DNA of 6,293 bases. It comes from Bacteroidota bacterium. GTDB lineage: Bacteria > Bacteroidota > Rhodothermia > Rhodothermales > UBA10348. The notes beneath the pieces were generated by a model, which was given only the letters and a program-made list of their open reading frames with translations, had not been told where the DNA came from and did not search any database. Of the stretch, positions 5,747-6,293 are shown in pieces (positions within the stretch are counted from its first letter, which is position 1; each line of letters starts with the position of its first letter). Location of the stretch: positions 1 to 6,293 of the forward strand of contig JACZYK010000171.1 of assembly GCA_022571135.1 (NCBI GenBank), read 5' to 3'. The translations under genes were made by a program, and so were the position numbers.

Positions 5747-6293
5747 GAGGGTGAAGGAACGCCGCTAAAGCCGCAAGAGATTTCGCTGCTGCGAGCCTGG
5801 ATCGACCAAGGAGCCAAATGGCCCGACGACGGTCAGGGCTCGACCGTGAAGAGCGACCATTGGTCGTTTCAGCCGATCGTGCGTGCGTCGCCGCCCAAGG
5901 TGAAGGACGCCGCGTGGGTGCGCAATCCGATCGACTCGTTCGTGCTGGCGAAGTTGGAGGAGCACAACGTACGCCCTTCGCCCGAGGCCGATCACGCGAC
6001 GCTGCTTCGCCGCTTGAGCTTGGACCTGCTTGGCCTGCCTCCGACGCCGCGGCGGTTGGAGGCGTTTCTTTCCGACCGACGGCCCGGCGCGTACGATCGG
6101 CTGGTCGATCGGCTGCTGGCTTCGCCGGCTTACGGCGAGCGCTGGGGACGTCATTGGTTGGACCTGGCCCGTTATGCCGATAGCGACGGCTACGAGAAAG
6201 ACCGGCCTCGGCCGCATGCCTGGCGATTTCGCCAATGGGTGATCGGCGCGTTGAATCAGGACATGCCGTTTGACCAGTTCACGCTGGAGCAAC
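5738..6293 (+). CDS. Planctomycete-type PSCyt1 tail plus DUF1549 (PSCyt2) domain, partial at both ends
   Basis: Still in the DHFR frame (residues about 152-336), the sequence becomes a typical planctomycete secreted cytochrome-like protein. EGEGTPLKPQEISLLRAWID then QGAKWP (about 155-180) is the closing segment of the planctomycete cytochrome c (PSCyt1) domain. HWSFQPIV follows. The DUF1549/PSCyt2 domain starts near residue 213: NPIDSFVLAKLEEHNVRPSP, ATLLRRLSLDLLGLPPTP, YDRLVDRLLASPAYGERWGR, HWLDLARYADSDGYEKDRPR. The gene runs off the window's end. Full-length members are usually about 800-1100 residues and also carry a C-terminal DUF1553 (PSD1) domain; their role is poorly known and is linked to sulfatase-rich polysaccharide-degrading loci. 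The expected signal peptide and haem CxxCH motif upstream are absent, replaced by the foreign fragment. Base composition is GC-richer here (about 65-70% in sampled 60-nt lines), consistent with a different source genome. Confidence 0.9.

Noticed and set aside
5765..6292. Minus-strand open frame at the right end
   Set aside because: It is antisense to the clear DUF1549 domain and has an Arg/Gln-rich shadow composition.
5285..6293. A genuine new DHFR-ATPase-cytochrome fusion enzyme system
   Set aside because: Every component is cut in mid-domain and lacks catalytic or haem motifs, and the taxonomic signals differ. Assembly chimerism explains it more simply.

Overview
The window reads as a bacterial chromosomal segment of moderate GC (roughly 55-60% by eye). 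It carries housekeeping genes: ribosomal protein bL31, a two-subunit 2-oxoacid:ferredoxin oxidoreductase, ApaG, thymidylate synthase and the start of dihydrofolate reductase. None of the recognised genes has a convincing Shine-Dalgarno sequence at normal spacing. With the gamma-alpha-fused KorA and the cysteine-free bL31, this suggests a Bacteroidota/Rhodothermota-type organism. That placement is an inference from pattern, not a search result.

Layout: on the minus strand, korA (3407 to 1569), korB (1532 to 414) and rpmE (267 to 34) run in one direction. korA and korB are 36 nt apart and form a clear operon; rpmE lies 146 nt further on and may have its own promoter. A 215-nt divergent intergenic region with two short perfect dyads separates korA from apaG (plus strand, 3623-4006). 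A small unrecognised minus-strand gene (4297 to 4028) converges on apaG. thyA (4470-5264) and the start of folA (5285 onward) follow on the plus strand, 20 nt apart. This is the classic pairing: ThyA oxidises methylene-tetrahydrofolate to dihydrofolate and DHFR regenerates tetrahydrofolate.

The main anomaly is at the right end. One uninterrupted frame from 5285 to the window edge (336 codons) joins pieces of three unrelated proteins. First comes the N-terminal half of DHFR (residues 1 to about 85-90). Next is a piece of about 60 residues that resembles the N-terminal region of large bacterial proteins annotated 'DNA repair ATPase'. Last comes the tail of a planctomycete-type cytochrome c (PSCyt1) domain running into a DUF1549 (PSCyt2) domain, a hallmark of Planctomycetota and relatives. 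Each piece is cut off in the middle of a domain, and the middle piece is about the length of a sequencing read. The best explanation is a chimeric metagenome contig with two misjoins, not a genuine three-domain protein. Sequence right of about 5537 should not be assigned to the organism on the left without read-level checking.

I found no RNA genes, CRISPR arrays, insertion sequences or convincing intrinsic terminators. I do not see a convincing undescribed biological system here.
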